Source of the DNA: Actinomycetota bacterium
Lineage (GTDB): Bacteria > Actinomycetota > Acidimicrobiia > Acidimicrobiales > Ilumatobacteraceae
DNA length: 64,000 nt
Assembly (NCBI GenBank): GCA_026393475.1
Contig: JAPLAA010000008.1
Coordinates: 37,689 to 101,688 of the forward strand
Reading direction: 5' to 3'
The notes beneath the pieces were generated by a model, which saw only the letters and a program-made list of their open reading frames with translations, was not told where the DNA came from and did not search any database. Shown here piece by piece: positions 23,100-31,230 of this stretch. A program made the translations under genes and the position numbers. Within the stretch, counting starts at the first letter, position 1, and each line of letters opens with the position of its first letter.

Positions 23100-24547
23100 G
23101 CACCTCGCCCGGACCCATCGCCCCCGGTCGACCGGTCCTGCCCGACGGCCTCGTCGTGATCGTGAAGGAGGAATGCGAGACCTGCCGGATGGTGGCGCCG
23201 CTGCTCGCCCGGTTCGAGTGCACCGTCTACACCCAGGACGACCCGACGTTCCCGCACTCGGTCTCGCCCGTGTACGACGAAGACCTCTCGGTCAGCTGGC
23301 ATCACGACATCGAGACCGTCCCCACCGTGATCAAGGTGATGAACGGGATCGAGATCGATCGCACCGTCGGCTGGTCGCGAGCCGAGTGGCAGCGGATCAC
23401 CGGCATCGAGCACCTCGGCGACGACCTGCCCGTGATGCGACCCGGGTGCGGCTCGAAGAGCGTCGACCCCGACCTGGTCGACTCGTTGCGCGCCCGGTTC
23501 GACGGCCACGCGCTGAAGGCGCGACGCATCGAACTCGCCGACCTCGACGACGAGATGGAGTCGATGTTCGACCGAGGGTTCACCGACGGTCTGCCCGTCG
23601 TGCCGCCCACCGAGGAGCGGGTGCTGCGGATGCTCACCGGCACAACGCGCGCGCCCGACGAGGTCGTCACCATCGTGCCGCCCGACCTCGTCGAGGTGAC
23701 GGTCGAGAAGATCGCGATCAACGCCGTGATGGCGGGCTGCAAGCCCGAGTACCTGCCGTGGGTGATCGCCGCACTCGAGGCGATCTGCACCGACGAGTTC
23801 AACATCCACGGCGTCCTCGCGACGACGATGCCCGTCGGCCCCGTGATCGTGTGCAACGGGCCGGGCACGAAGGCGATCGGGATGAACGCCGCCGGCAACG
23901 CCCTCGGCCAGGGCAATCGGGCCAATCTCACCATCGGCCGCGCCGTCCAACTCGTGGTGCGCAACGTCGGCGGCGGACGCCCCGGCGAGGTCGACCGGGC
24001 CACCCACGGCAACCCCGGCAAGATCAGCTTCTGCTTCGCCGAACTCGAGGACGGTTCGCCGTTCACGCCGCTCGCCACCAGCCTCGGTGCACCGGCCGGA
24101 GCGAACGCCGTCACCGTGTTCGCCGGCGAGGGACCGAGGTGCATCGTCGACCAGCTCGCCCGCGATCCGGAGAGCCTCGCGAACTCGTTCGCCTCGTGCC
24201 TCCGCACGCTGCACAACCCGAAGCTCGTCCTCGGCTTCGACGTCGTCCTCGTCGTCGGACCCGAGCACGCACGCGTCTTCGCCGAAGCCGGATGGGATCG
24301 CGAACGGTTGCTCGACGAGCTCCACGCCCGCCTGCAGCTCGCCGGTGCCGACATCGTCCGCGGCGCGCACGGCATCGCCGAGGGCGTGCCGACGCATCTC
24401 CGCGACGCCACCCTGCCGAAGTTCCGTCAGGGCGGCATCCTGATCGTCCACGCCGGCGGTGGTGCCGGTCTGTTCTCGGCGATGATCGGCGGCTGGGCCA
24501 ACGGCGACATCGGCTCCAAGCCGGTCACCCGCCTGGTCGGGAACTAG
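23096..24547 (+). CDS. Thioredoxin-domain protein fused to a large conserved domain; partner of UGSC protein
   Basis: ATGA overlap with the hydrolase gene; 483 residues. Residues 18-110 form a thioredoxin-like domain with the redox motif C27-E-T-C30 (EECETCRMV) and a cis-proline-like ETVPTVIK (about 73-80). The remaining 340 residues (DRGFTDGLPVVPPTEERVLRML through GGGAGLFSAMIGG) are a domain I cannot name; they are hydrophobic in places but not clearly membrane-spanning. The gene is followed after 9 nt by the UGSC selenoprotein gene, so the CxxC domain may reduce its selenenylsulfide. Its TAG stop overlaps the next gene's -10 hexamer. Confidence 0.7.
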   Translation: MSTSPGPIAPGRPVLPDGLVVIVKEECETCRMVAPLLARFECTVYTQDDPTFPHSVSPVYDEDLSVSWHHDIETVPTVIKVMNGIEIDRTVGWSRAEWQRITGIEHLGDDLPVMRPGCGSKSVDPDLVDSLRARFDGHALKARRIELADLDDEMESMFDRGFTDGLPVVPPTEERVLRMLTGTTRAPDEVVTIVPPDLVEVTVEKIAINAVMAGCKPEYLPWVIAALEAICTDEFNIHGVLATTMPVGPVIVCNGPGTKAIGMNAAGNALGQGNRANLTIGRAVQLVVRNVGGGRPGEVDRATHGNPGKISFCFAELEDGSPFTPLATSLGAPAGANAVTVFAGEGPRCIVDQLARDPESLANSFASCLRTLHNPKLVLGFDVVLVVGPEHARVFAEAGWDRERLLDELHARLQLAGADIVRGAHGIAEGVPTHLRDATLPKFRQGGILIVHAGGGAGLFSAMIGGWANGDIGSKPVTRLVGN

Positions 24548-24550
24548 GGT
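24545..24550 (+). promoter_or_regulatory. -10 hexamer TAGGGT made from the upstream stop codon
   Basis: TAGGGT starts with the TAG stop of the preceding gene and is followed by 6 nt and ATG 24557, so the selenoprotein gene can have its own leaderless transcript. The same arrangement is at 47148. Confidence 0.5.
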
Positions 24551-24556
24551 CGCGCC

Positions 24557-25075
24557 ATGAGCAAGCTGCTCCTCGATCCCACCAGCGAACGTCGCGTCAG
24601 CGAGCGCACCCGGCTCACCCGGCCCGCGTCGCTCCACGACCAGGTGATCGGACTGCTCGACATCTCCAAACCGCGCGGCGACGTGTTCCTCGACCGGCTC
24701 GAACAGCGCCTCGTCGAGGCCGGCGCCACGGTGAAGCGGTACAAGAAGCCGACCTTCACCAAGCCGGCCCCGGTCGATCTGCGCCAAGAGATCGCCACCC
24801 ACTGCACGTTGGTGATCGAGGCGCTCGCCGATTGAGGCAGTTGCACGTCGTGCAGTGTGCACGACATCGTGGATCTGGAGAGCCGAGGCATTCCGGGCGT
24901 GTTCGTCGCGTCCGCCGAATTCGTGACGGCAGCCATCGCCCAGAGCGCATCGCTCGGGTTCCCGTCGGTCGCGCGTGTCTTCACGCCGCACCCCATCCAG
25001 GACCGCACCGACGACGAGATGCGCGCCTACGCCGACGCTGCCTTCGACGAGATCCTGCAGCAGATCATCGGCTGA
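24557..25075 (+). CDS. UGSC-family selenoprotein (in-frame UGA = selenocysteine 93)
   Basis: The track shows two pieces (24557-24835 and 24857-25075), but they are one 172-residue reading frame interrupted only by TGA at 24833. Read as Sec, the junction is ALAD-U-GSCTSCSVHDIVDLESRGIPGVFV, exactly the U-G-S-C motif that names the UGSC (seleno)protein family known from marine metagenomes. Family similarity continues unbroken after the UGA (ASAEFVTAA, FTPHPIQDRTDDE). Cys96 and Cys99 could form a selenenylsulfide with Sec93. Function is unknown; a redox role with the thioredoxin-domain neighbour is inferred. A SECIS-like hairpin begins 11 nt after the UGA. Confidence 0.88.
24836..24865 (+). promoter_or_regulatory. 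Candidate bacterial SECIS element of the UGSC gene
   Basis: GTCGTGCA (24847-24854) and TGCACGAC (24858-24865) form a perfect 8-bp stem capped by GUG. It starts 11 nt after the UGA, matching the place of the minimal SECIS in E. coli fdhF, and has G as the first loop base. Confidence 0.65.
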
Positions 25076-25112
25076 CCCGCGGCTGACCCTCGGTCCGCGT
25101 GACCGCCCTCCA

Positions 25113-25139
25113 GGCCGGTCAGGCCGGTCAGGCCGGTCA
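25113..25139. repeat. Three 9-nt tandem repeats (GGCCGGTCA) containing the mutY stop
   Basis: Three exact units, each with TCA; the proximal one is the stop codon of the MutY gene. The 9-nt period keeps the repeated stops in frame, unlike the 11-nt arrays. Confidence 0.8.
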
Positions 25140-26072
25140 GGGCAGTCGATAGCCCGTGTCGGTGCCGACGAGCAGTCCTTCGGCGACGAGCGCATCGGCC
25201 AGACGCCGCGCCTGCACCTCGTCGCGGCCGGCGACCGCCGCCAGATCCGTCGATCGCACGACCCCGGCGCCGGCAGCGCGCAGCAGTGCGCCACGGGCCT
25301 GGCGGTCGCTGCCGTCGAAGCGGGCCTGCGCCACGCTCACCCCGGCCGAACCGATGGCGGGGTCGACCGCGTCGCTCCCCTGCCAGGTGCACCAGGCACG
25401 GACGGGGCACACCTCGCATGCCGGTGCCGGCCGGCAGACGATGGCGCCCAACTCCATGATCGACTGGTTCCACGCCCACGACTCGCCTCGAGGTGCGTGC
25501 CGGTCGGCGATCGCCTGCACCTCGCGCGCTCGCAGGGTGCGTCCGGCGACGCGCGCGTAGATGCGAGCGATGTTGGTGTCGACGGCCGCGGCATCGATCT
25601 CGTACGCGAACGCGAGGACCGCCCGGGCTGTGTACGGGCCGACACCGGGCAACGCGAGCAGGTCGACGAGGGTGTCGGGGAACCCACCGCGTTCGCCGAC
25701 GGCGGTCGCGGCGGCATGCAGGTTGCGCGCCCGCCGCGGATAGCCGAGGCCCTGCCAGAGTCGGAGCACGTCGCCGAGCGAGGACGCAGCGCACGCCTGC
25801 GGTGTCGGGAACGCCTCGAGGAACGCGAGGTACTTGGGGATCACCCGCGGCACCTGCGTCTGCTGCAACATCACCTCGCTGACGAGGATCGCCCACGGAT
25901 CGCGTGTACGCCGCCACGGGAGATCCCGCAGGCGCGGCTCGCCCCAGGCGAGCACGGCCTCCGCGAACGCAGCGTCGGCAGGGGCCGGATCGACCGATGT
26001 CGGCTGCGTCAGTCCCAGACCTCGACGCCGTCGTACGGGCGCTTGCGGTCGGGGGCGAACTCGCGCTTCCAC
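25137..26072 (-). CDS. mutY: A/G-specific adenine glycosylase MutY
   Basis: The DNA-repair glycosylase removes A opposite 8-oxoG. Visible motifs are RDLPWRRTRDPWAILVSEVMLQQTQV, the helix-hairpin-helix LPGVGPYTARAVLAFAYEIDAAAVDTN with the catalytic Asp, and the [4Fe-4S] loop C-x6-C-x2-C-x5-C (CRPAPACEVCPVRAWC). The C terminus is a short helical region rather than the full MutT-like domain, as in short MutY forms. The start is uncertain: 26072 overlaps the MaoC gene by 64 nt and adds an Arg-rich N terminus, while GTG 25955 would leave almost no N-terminal helix. Confidence 0.88.
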   Translation of the reverse strand: MEARVRPRPQAPVRRRRGLGLTQPTSVDPAPADAAFAEAVLAWGEPRLRDLPWRRTRDPWAILVSEVMLQQTQVPRVIPKYLAFLEAFPTPQACAASSLGDVLRLWQGLGYPRRARNLHAAATAVGERGGFPDTLVDLLALPGVGPYTARAVLAFAYEIDAAAVDTNIARIYARVAGRTLRAREVQAIADRHAPRGESWAWNQSIMELGAIVCRPAPACEVCPVRAWCTWQGSDAVDPAIGSAGVSVAQARFDGSDRQARGALLRAAGAGVVRSTDLAAVAGRDEVQARRLADALVAEGLLVGTDTGYRLP

Positions 26073-26521
26073 ACCATCACCCGGCGCCGGAAGTAGCAGA
26101 CCTCCTTGCCGTCCTGGTTGAAGCCCTTGCTCTCCACCAGGACGGTGCCACGGTCGTGCTTGCTCTTCGACTCCGTCACCTCGAGCACACGGGTCTCGGC
26201 GTGGATCGTGTCACCGTGGAACGTCGGGAACTTGTGCTGCAGCGTCTCGACCTCGAGGTTGGCGATGGCGGCACCGCTCACGTCGGGCACGCTCATCCCG
26301 AGCACCAACGAGTAGACGAGGTTGCCCACCACGACGTTGCGACCCTGCACGCTCTCGCTCGCGAACCAGTCGTTGGTGTGCAGCGGGTGATGGTTCATCG
26401 TGATCATGCAGAACAGATGATCGTCGTACTCGGTGATGGTCTTGCCCGGCCAGTGGCGGTAGACGTCGCCGGGGACGAAGTCTTCGAGATACCGGCCGAA
26501 GGGGCGCTCGTGAACGGTCAT
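26009..26521 (-). CDS. MaoC-like hot-dog hydratase (possible mesaconyl-CoA hydratase)
   Basis: Start ATG 26521 (a TAACGT hexamer is 8 nt upstream), 170 residues. The early block FEDF-like LEDFVPGDVYRHWPGKTITEYDDHLFCMITMNHHPLHTNDWFA contains the D-x4-H hydratase residues of single hot-dog MaoC proteins. Such proteins hydrate enoyl-CoA or act in the ethylmalonyl-CoA pathway as mesaconyl-CoA hydratase. Mcd- and Mcl1-like genes elsewhere in the window make the second option attractive, but they are not adjacent. The 3' end overlaps MutY's possible N terminus. Confidence 0.78.
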   Translation of the reverse strand: MTVHERPFGRYLEDFVPGDVYRHWPGKTITEYDDHLFCMITMNHHPLHTNDWFASESVQGRNVVVGNLVYSLVLGMSVPDVSGAAIANLEVETLQHKFPTFHGDTIHAETRVLEVTESKSKHDRGTVLVESKGFNQDGKEVCYFRRRVMVWKREFAPDRKRPYDGVEVWD

Positions 26522-26532
26522 GGCCAACGACG

Positions 26533-27837
26533 TTAGCGGTCGGACTTCGGACGGTCCTTTTCCAGCCAGTCGTCGTCGAGACGCGGGGGCCGAGGTTCCG
26601 GCTGGTCACCCGAGCGCTGCTGCGGCGGCCGCACCATCGAACCGGTGCTCGGATCACCCGGGTGCCGCGGCCGACTGCCGAACCGCGCGGCGAAGTCCAA
26701 CGCGCTCTCGGGGTTGCTCGATTGTTCGGCAGCGATGTCGCGCAGGCGTTGGAGCCGCTCGCGCCGATGGATGCTCCACGGGCCGACGCGCAAGGTGGCG
26801 TAGAGCACACCGCCCAGCACGATCGGGAAGAACAGTTGTGCGAGACGCCAGGCAGCGACGCCGAGGAGCACGGCGTCGGCGGGCGCGCCGAAGCCGATGA
26901 GCGCCGACGACAGCGCGACGTCGATGACCCCGAGGCCGCCCGGCATGATCGGGACGACGGCGAGCACGTTCGCGAGGCCGAACGCCACGAGCAGCGCGTC
27001 GATGTCGGTCCGTAGACCGAAGGCGTAGAGGAACACCCACAATGCCGCCGCATCGAGCAACCAGTTGGCCGTCGCCCACCCGATCGTGCGACCGAGCAAC
27101 TGGCGGTCGGAGGCCAGGTCCTCGAGCCGGGTGGCGACATGCTTGACGCCGGCGGCCGCACGGTTCTCATCGAGCCGGAGGCGGCGAGCGATCCAACGGA
27201 AGACCCGTTCGGCCCTGCCCTGGCCTTCGAGGAGGCCGAACACGAGCGCAGCGATGAACCCCATGATGAGCACGCCCGCGATGGCGGCAGAGGCGTACCC
27301 GCCGTTCACGCCGCGGATCGGGATCGACACGATCAGGGCGATCCAGAACAGCACGTTCAGCACGACGGCCGAGCCGAGGCCGGCCGTCGCCAGCGCGAAC
27401 CCCGCGTCGGGGCCGGGCACCCCGGACAGGGTCATGAGGCGGTACCCGAGCGCCGAACCCGCCGCGCTCCCGCCGGGCACGATGCTCGACAACGCCTTGG
27501 TGCTCATCTGGATGCGGAACAGCCGCCACGTACTCACGAGGTGTCCGGCGTCGCCCAGCGCTGCCTTGGTGAGCAAGGAATACGAGAGCAGCGCAGCGAT
27601 CTCGAGGCCGAACCCGACCACGATGAAGGCCGGATTGAGCCGGTCGAACTCGCCGGCCGCCTTGCGCACCTCGGGCACGACGGTGACGACGGCGAAGTAC
27701 ACGACGCCGACGAAGGCCAGCACCTTCAGCGGGAAGCGGAACCGGCGGAAGCGGCCCGGCCGCGGCGGACCACCCGTGTCGTCGAGGCTGACGCGCGGGA
27801 GTTCCCCTGTCGCGGTCACATCGAACGGTTCGTGCAC
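26533..27837 (-). CDS. Lysylphosphatidylglycerol synthase transmembrane-type protein (UPF0104/YbhN)
   Basis: The 434-residue integral membrane protein has about eight hydrophobic helices between residues 35 and 350, with the family motifs FKVLAFVGVVYFAVV, SIVPGGSAAGSALGYRLMTLSGVP and FGLANVLAVVPIMPGGLGVIDVAL (the two PGG loops conserved in the flippase half of LPG synthases). No catalytic LPG-synthase domain follows; instead there is a polar Pro/Arg-rich cytoplasmic tail of about 70 residues. Relatives move or modify lipids. GTG start, with a TAACAA hexamer 6 nt upstream. Confidence 0.82.
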   Translation of the reverse strand: MHEPFDVTATGELPRVSLDDTGGPPRPGRFRRFRFPLKVLAFVGVVYFAVVTVVPEVRKAAGEFDRLNPAFIVVGFGLEIAALLSYSLLTKAALGDAGHLVSTWRLFRIQMSTKALSSIVPGGSAAGSALGYRLMTLSGVPGPDAGFALATAGLGSAVVLNVLFWIALIVSIPIRGVNGGYASAAIAGVLIMGFIAALVFGLLEGQGRAERVFRWIARRLRLDENRAAAGVKHVATRLEDLASDRQLLGRTIGWATANWLLDAAALWVFLYAFGLRTDIDALLVAFGLANVLAVVPIMPGGLGVIDVALSSALIGFGAPADAVLLGVAAWRLAQLFFPIVLGGVLYATLRVGPWSIHRRERLQRLRDIAAEQSSNPESALDFAARFGSRPRHPGDPSTGSMVRPPQQRSGDQPEPRPPRLDDDWLEKDRPKSDR

Positions 27838-27919
27838 CCCTCTTTGTTAGCCGATCGCACGGTGTCGTGCCGACCACCCGGCGTCGGCGCGCGGCTCGAA
27901 CGGGCGCAGCGCCGCCCTG

Positions 27920-27941
27920 TCGATCGGTCGTCGATCAGTCG
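27920..27941. repeat. Two 11-nt repeats (TCGATCRGTCG) at the serine hydrolase stop
   Basis: TCGATCGGTCG followed by TCGATCAGTCG. The TCA in the second unit (27935-27937) is the stop codon of the serine hydrolase gene. The rest of the 27838-27919 gap holds nothing recognisable. Confidence 0.6.
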
Positions 27942-28936
27942 TCGAATGCCTCGACGACGGCCCGCAGCGCGGCGCGCACGATCGCCCGATCGTCGGCGGG
28001 CACCTTGCCCAGGTGCACCACGACGAGGTCGCGGTCGGGCACCACGAGCGTGTACTGACCCTCGTAGCCGTGACACGCGAGCGCACCGGGGAACTCCGGC
28101 CACAACCACCACTGCCGTCCGTACCCGAAGCCGCCCTCGTCGTCGAACGCGATCTGCGTGCGGGCGACGTCACGCCATCCTTCCGGCAGGATCCGCTCGT
28201 CGCCGACCATGCCGTCGTCGAGGTAGAGCTGGCCGAACCGGGCGAAGTCGCGGGCGGTGGCGTACACGTACGACGAGCCGACGAACGTGCCGGCGGTGTC
28301 GAACTTGGGGATCGCGCTCGCCATGCCCGTGGGGTGGAACAGGCGGTCGCGGAGGAACGACTCCATCGCCTCGCCCGTGCCGCCGATCGCATCGGTGACG
28401 ATCCGCGACACGATGTTCGTCGTCCCGCTCGCGTAGTTCCACACCGTGCCGGGCGTGTGCAGCAGCGGCAGCCCGGCCGCGTAGGCGGCCATGTCGTCCT
28501 TGCCGTCGCCGTACAGCATCTCGAGGCAGTGGCTGACGCTGTCGTCGACGTAGTCCTCGACGAACTCGAGCCCCGAACGCATCTCGAGCAGGTCGAGCAA
28601 CGTGATCGATTCCTTCTCGGTGCCGCGCCACGCCGGCACCGGTGCCGGCGCATCGAGGCGCAGGAGCCCGTCGCCGATCGCGATGCCGACCGCCGCCTGG
28701 GTGATGCTCTTCGCCATGCTCCACGAGATCAGCGTCGAGTCGGGCGTGACCGGCCCGCCGGGGCCGAAGAGCGTGTCGGGTTGGTGCCCGTAGCGCTCGT
28801 ACACCACCTCGCCGTGGCGCTGCACCACGAGCGCCAGCGTGATCCCGTGCGCAGCGCCCTCGGCGAACAGTTCGTCGCCGATCGCTCCGACGGCGGCGGG
28901 CGCTGCGGGTGATGGCGGTGAGGGCTCCGTCGACAT
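27935..28936 (-). CDS. Serine hydrolase, class C beta-lactamase/esterase family
   Basis: A 333-residue protein of the beta-lactamase-related fold. The nucleophile tetrad S-x-x-K is in SWSMAKSITQ, the Tyr motif is probably YASGTTN (Y-x-S form), and the C-terminal box is around GYEGQYTLVVPD. The fold includes penicillin-binding proteins, esterases and 6-aminohexanoate-dimer hydrolase; the last type (EFVEDYVDDS, YASGTTNIVSR) resembles this sequence most. No signal peptide is evident, so a cytoplasmic esterase or amide hydrolase is more likely than a lactamase. Confidence 0.85.
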   Translation of the reverse strand: MSTEPSPPSPAAPAAVGAIGDELFAEGAAHGITLALVVQRHGEVVYERYGHQPDTLFGPGGPVTPDSTLISWSMAKSITQAAVGIAIGDGLLRLDAPAPVPAWRGTEKESITLLDLLEMRSGLEFVEDYVDDSVSHCLEMLYGDGKDDMAAYAAGLPLLHTPGTVWNYASGTTNIVSRIVTDAIGGTGEAMESFLRDRLFHPTGMASAIPKFDTAGTFVGSSYVYATARDFARFGQLYLDDGMVGDERILPEGWRDVARTQIAFDDEGGFGYGRQWWLWPEFPGALACHGYEGQYTLVVPDRDLVVVHLGKVPADDRAIVRAALRAVVEAFDD

Positions 28937-28943
28937 GTTCGTG

Positions 28944-28949
28944 AACGTA
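28944..28949 (-). promoter_or_regulatory. -10 hexamer TACGTT, leaderless-type, serine hydrolase gene
   Basis: TACGTT, 7 nt, ATG 28936 on the minus strand. On the plus strand CAGACT lies 6 nt before the divergent GTG 28981. Confidence 0.45.
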
Positions 28950-28980
28950 CACCGCCCGGGACGCGCGCCAGACTGAGCCC

Positions 28981-29814
28981 GTGGAGCATCCCGAGCAGCG
29001 GCCCGCCGATCGACCCCTCGACGTCGCGACCGCGCTCGGCACGTATCTCGAGATCGTCGACTCCTGCGCTCCCGGCCTCGTCGAAGGCCTCTACGTGGTC
29101 GGATCGTTCGCGCTCGACGACTGGCGACCCGGACACAGCGACATCGACATCGTCGCGGTGACGGCGGAACCGGCGACCGACGAGGACGCGGCCAATCTCG
29201 TCACGGCCCATGCCCTCCTCGCGGAGCACCAGCCGCGTCCGTTCATCGACGGGCCGTACCTCGCGTGGGGCGACCTGATCACCCCGCCGATGTCGCTGCA
29301 CCGTCCCTGGAGTCTCGATGGTCGGCTGCACCACGACGGCGACTGCTTCGAGCTGAACCCGGTCAGCTGGTACGTCCTCGCCAGCCACGGCGTCACCGTT
29401 CGCGGACCGTCGGTCGAGAGGCTCGGCATCTACGTCGACGTCGACGCCCGGGTGCGTTTCGTGGTCGACAACCTCGCCTCGTACTGGGCACCGCTCGCCG
29501 ACGACGTGCACAAGGCGTGCAACGCCGACCCGACCCGCGCCTTCGACCCGGACAGCTTCGAGTGGTGCGCGCTCGGCGCGCTCCGACTGCACCACACCGC
29601 ATTCCGTGGCGGTGTGGTCTCCAAGCGGGGCGCCGGCGAGTACGGCCTCGAGGTGGCACCCGAGCGATACGGCGAGGTGCTCCGCGAGGCGATGGCGGTG
29701 CGCGCCGGGACGTCGAGGCTCACCTCGGTCGGCACCGAATGGATGCACGTCGCGGCCGACCTGATCCAGTGGTGCACCCGCTCGGTGGCTGCCGCGGCGG
29801 CGCCCGGCATCTAG
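28981..29814 (+). CDS. AadA-like nucleotidyltransferase domain protein
   Basis: The 277-residue protein has the polymerase-beta-type nucleotidyltransferase core VVGSFALDDWRPGHSDIDIVAVT (GS-x10-D-x-D), followed by a helical C-terminal domain with EWCALGALRLHHTAF. This resembles aminoglycoside 3''-adenylyltransferases and the related DUF4111 proteins. It may adenylylate an antibiotic or an unknown small molecule; resistance cannot be claimed from sequence alone. GTG start. Its TAG stop overlaps the TAG stop of the convergent histidine kinase as CTAG. Confidence 0.8.
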   Translation: MEHPEQRPADRPLDVATALGTYLEIVDSCAPGLVEGLYVVGSFALDDWRPGHSDIDIVAVTAEPATDEDAANLVTAHALLAEHQPRPFIDGPYLAWGDLITPPMSLHRPWSLDGRLHHDGDCFELNPVSWYVLASHGVTVRGPSVERLGIYVDVDARVRFVVDNLASYWAPLADDVHKACNADPTRAFDPDSFEWCALGALRLHHTAFRGGVVSKRGAGEYGLEVAPERYGEVLREAMAVRAGTSRLTSVGTEWMHVAADLIQWCTRSVAAAAAPGI

Positions 29815-31220
29815 GTGTGCGGCGTCGGCCGCTCGTCGGGGGATCTGAAGATCGCCGAGGCGATCGTGCCGCCACCGTCGCGAGCGCTCAGCTCGACGGA
29901 TCCGCCCGTTGCCTCCACCAGCCGTTGCACGATCGCGAGGCCCAGACCCGAGCCGCCGCTCCGGGCATCGGGCGCCCGCCAGAAGCGGTCGAAGGCGTGG
30001 GCCCGCTGCTCGTCGGTCATCCCCGGGCCGCGATCGAGGACACGCACGGCGACGCCACCGCCGGCACGGTGCACCACCACCTCGAGCGCCGAACCCGGCG
30101 GTGCGACCCGGAGCGCGTTGTCGAGGAAGTTGTCGATCACCTGCTCGGCCGCCTCCGGCGCGGTGAGCACCCGTGCCGCCGGGATCGACGAACAGGTCAC
30201 GCGGACACCGGACTCCTCCGCGAGGGGCTGCCACATCTCGACACGCTCACGGGCGACGACCGCGAGATCGACGACCACCGGTTCCACCGTGCGACCTTCG
30301 GTGCGAGCGAGCATGAGGAGTTGGTCGACCAGGTGCTGGAGTCGTTCGGTCTCGGCGCTCGCCGCCTCGATCCGCAACTTGGCCTCCTCGGGATGGTCGT
30401 CGACGGCATCCGCGGCCTGCTCGAGCCGCACCCGGAGCGCGGTGAGCGGGGTGCGGAGCTGATGCGACGCATCGCCGGCGAACGATCGCTGGGCCGCCAG
30501 CAGCGACGACAGCCGGGCCGACATCGTGTTGAACGAGCGCGCCAACGAGCGCACCTCGGGCGGCCCTTCGTCGTCCGGCGCGCGCACGCCGTCCTCACCG
30601 GTCGCGAGACGCTCGGTGGCGAGGCGGAGCCGCCGGAGCGGACGGGTGACGGTGTTGGCGAGCGCCCACGCGGCGACGAGCGCCATCAGGACGGAGATGA
30701 CCGCCACCACGAGCAGACCGCGCACGCGCCGTTCGACCCGTTCGTCCACGACCGATGCCGGATAGGTGAGCCGGACGACGCCCTCGACGTCGTTGCCCGA
30801 CAGCACGGGCACCGAGACGAACAGCAACTCGGTGCCGAGGGTGCGCGACGGTCGTCGGCCCCTCTGCGGCGTGCCCGCCGCGGCCGCGGCGATCTCGGGA
30901 CGCGTGGAGTAGTCGGCTCCGGCGGCGGCCTCCTCGTCGGAGATCACCATCGCGATGCCGAGGTGGTCGGTGACGATCACCCGCGCGCCCGTCGAGGTGC
31001 GGTACTCGTCGACGAGCGCCTGCAGCGCCGGGTTGGCGCGGGCGGTGCCCAGTTCGAGTGCCTCCTCCGACCTGCCCGCGATCACGAACGCGTCGCGCTC
31101 GAGGCCCGTGATGATCCGATCGCGCTCGACCCTGCGGAGGTGTCCGGCGAGCGGGAGGTCGTGGGCCAGCAGCACGGCCACCGTGATGCCGACCAGGACG
31201 GCGACCAGGCGCCACCTCAT
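29811..31220 (-). CDS. Sensor histidine kinase (HAMP, HisKA, HATPase_c)
   Basis: Start at ATG 31220 (469 residues); the track adds a stretch overlapping the regulator gene. The order is TM1 (about 3-25), an extracytoplasmic region of about 125 residues, TM2 (about 150-172), HAMP, the phosphoacceptor QRSFAGDASHQLRTPLTALR, the N-box DNFLDNALRVAPPGS, and G-boxes DRGPGMTDEQRAHAFDRFWR and GSGLGLAIVQRL. It is a complete kinase of the BaeS/CpxA-like class. The regulator gene lies 10 nt upstream, so the two form an operon. The sensed signal is unknown. Confidence 0.93.
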   Translation of the reverse strand: MRWRLVAVLVGITVAVLLAHDLPLAGHLRRVERDRIITGLERDAFVIAGRSEEALELGTARANPALQALVDEYRTSTGARVIVTDHLGIAMVISDEEAAAGADYSTRPEIAAAAAGTPQRGRRPSRTLGTELLFVSVPVLSGNDVEGVVRLTYPASVVDERVERRVRGLLVVAVISVLMALVAAWALANTVTRPLRRLRLATERLATGEDGVRAPDDEGPPEVRSLARSFNTMSARLSSLLAAQRSFAGDASHQLRTPLTALRVRLEQAADAVDDHPEEAKLRIEAASAETERLQHLVDQLLMLARTEGRTVEPVVVDLAVVARERVEMWQPLAEESGVRVTCSSIPAARVLTAPEAAEQVIDNFLDNALRVAPPGSALEVVVHRAGGGVAVRVLDRGPGMTDEQRAHAFDRFWRAPDARSGGSGLGLAIVQRLVEATGGSVELSARDGGGTIASAIFRSPDERPTPHT

Positions 31221-31230
31221 GGCGCGACGG

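Noticed and set aside
28981-29814. Aminoglycoside resistance gene
   Set aside because: Only the generic nucleotidyltransferase core is recognisable; there is no mobile context and the substrate cannot be read from the sequence.
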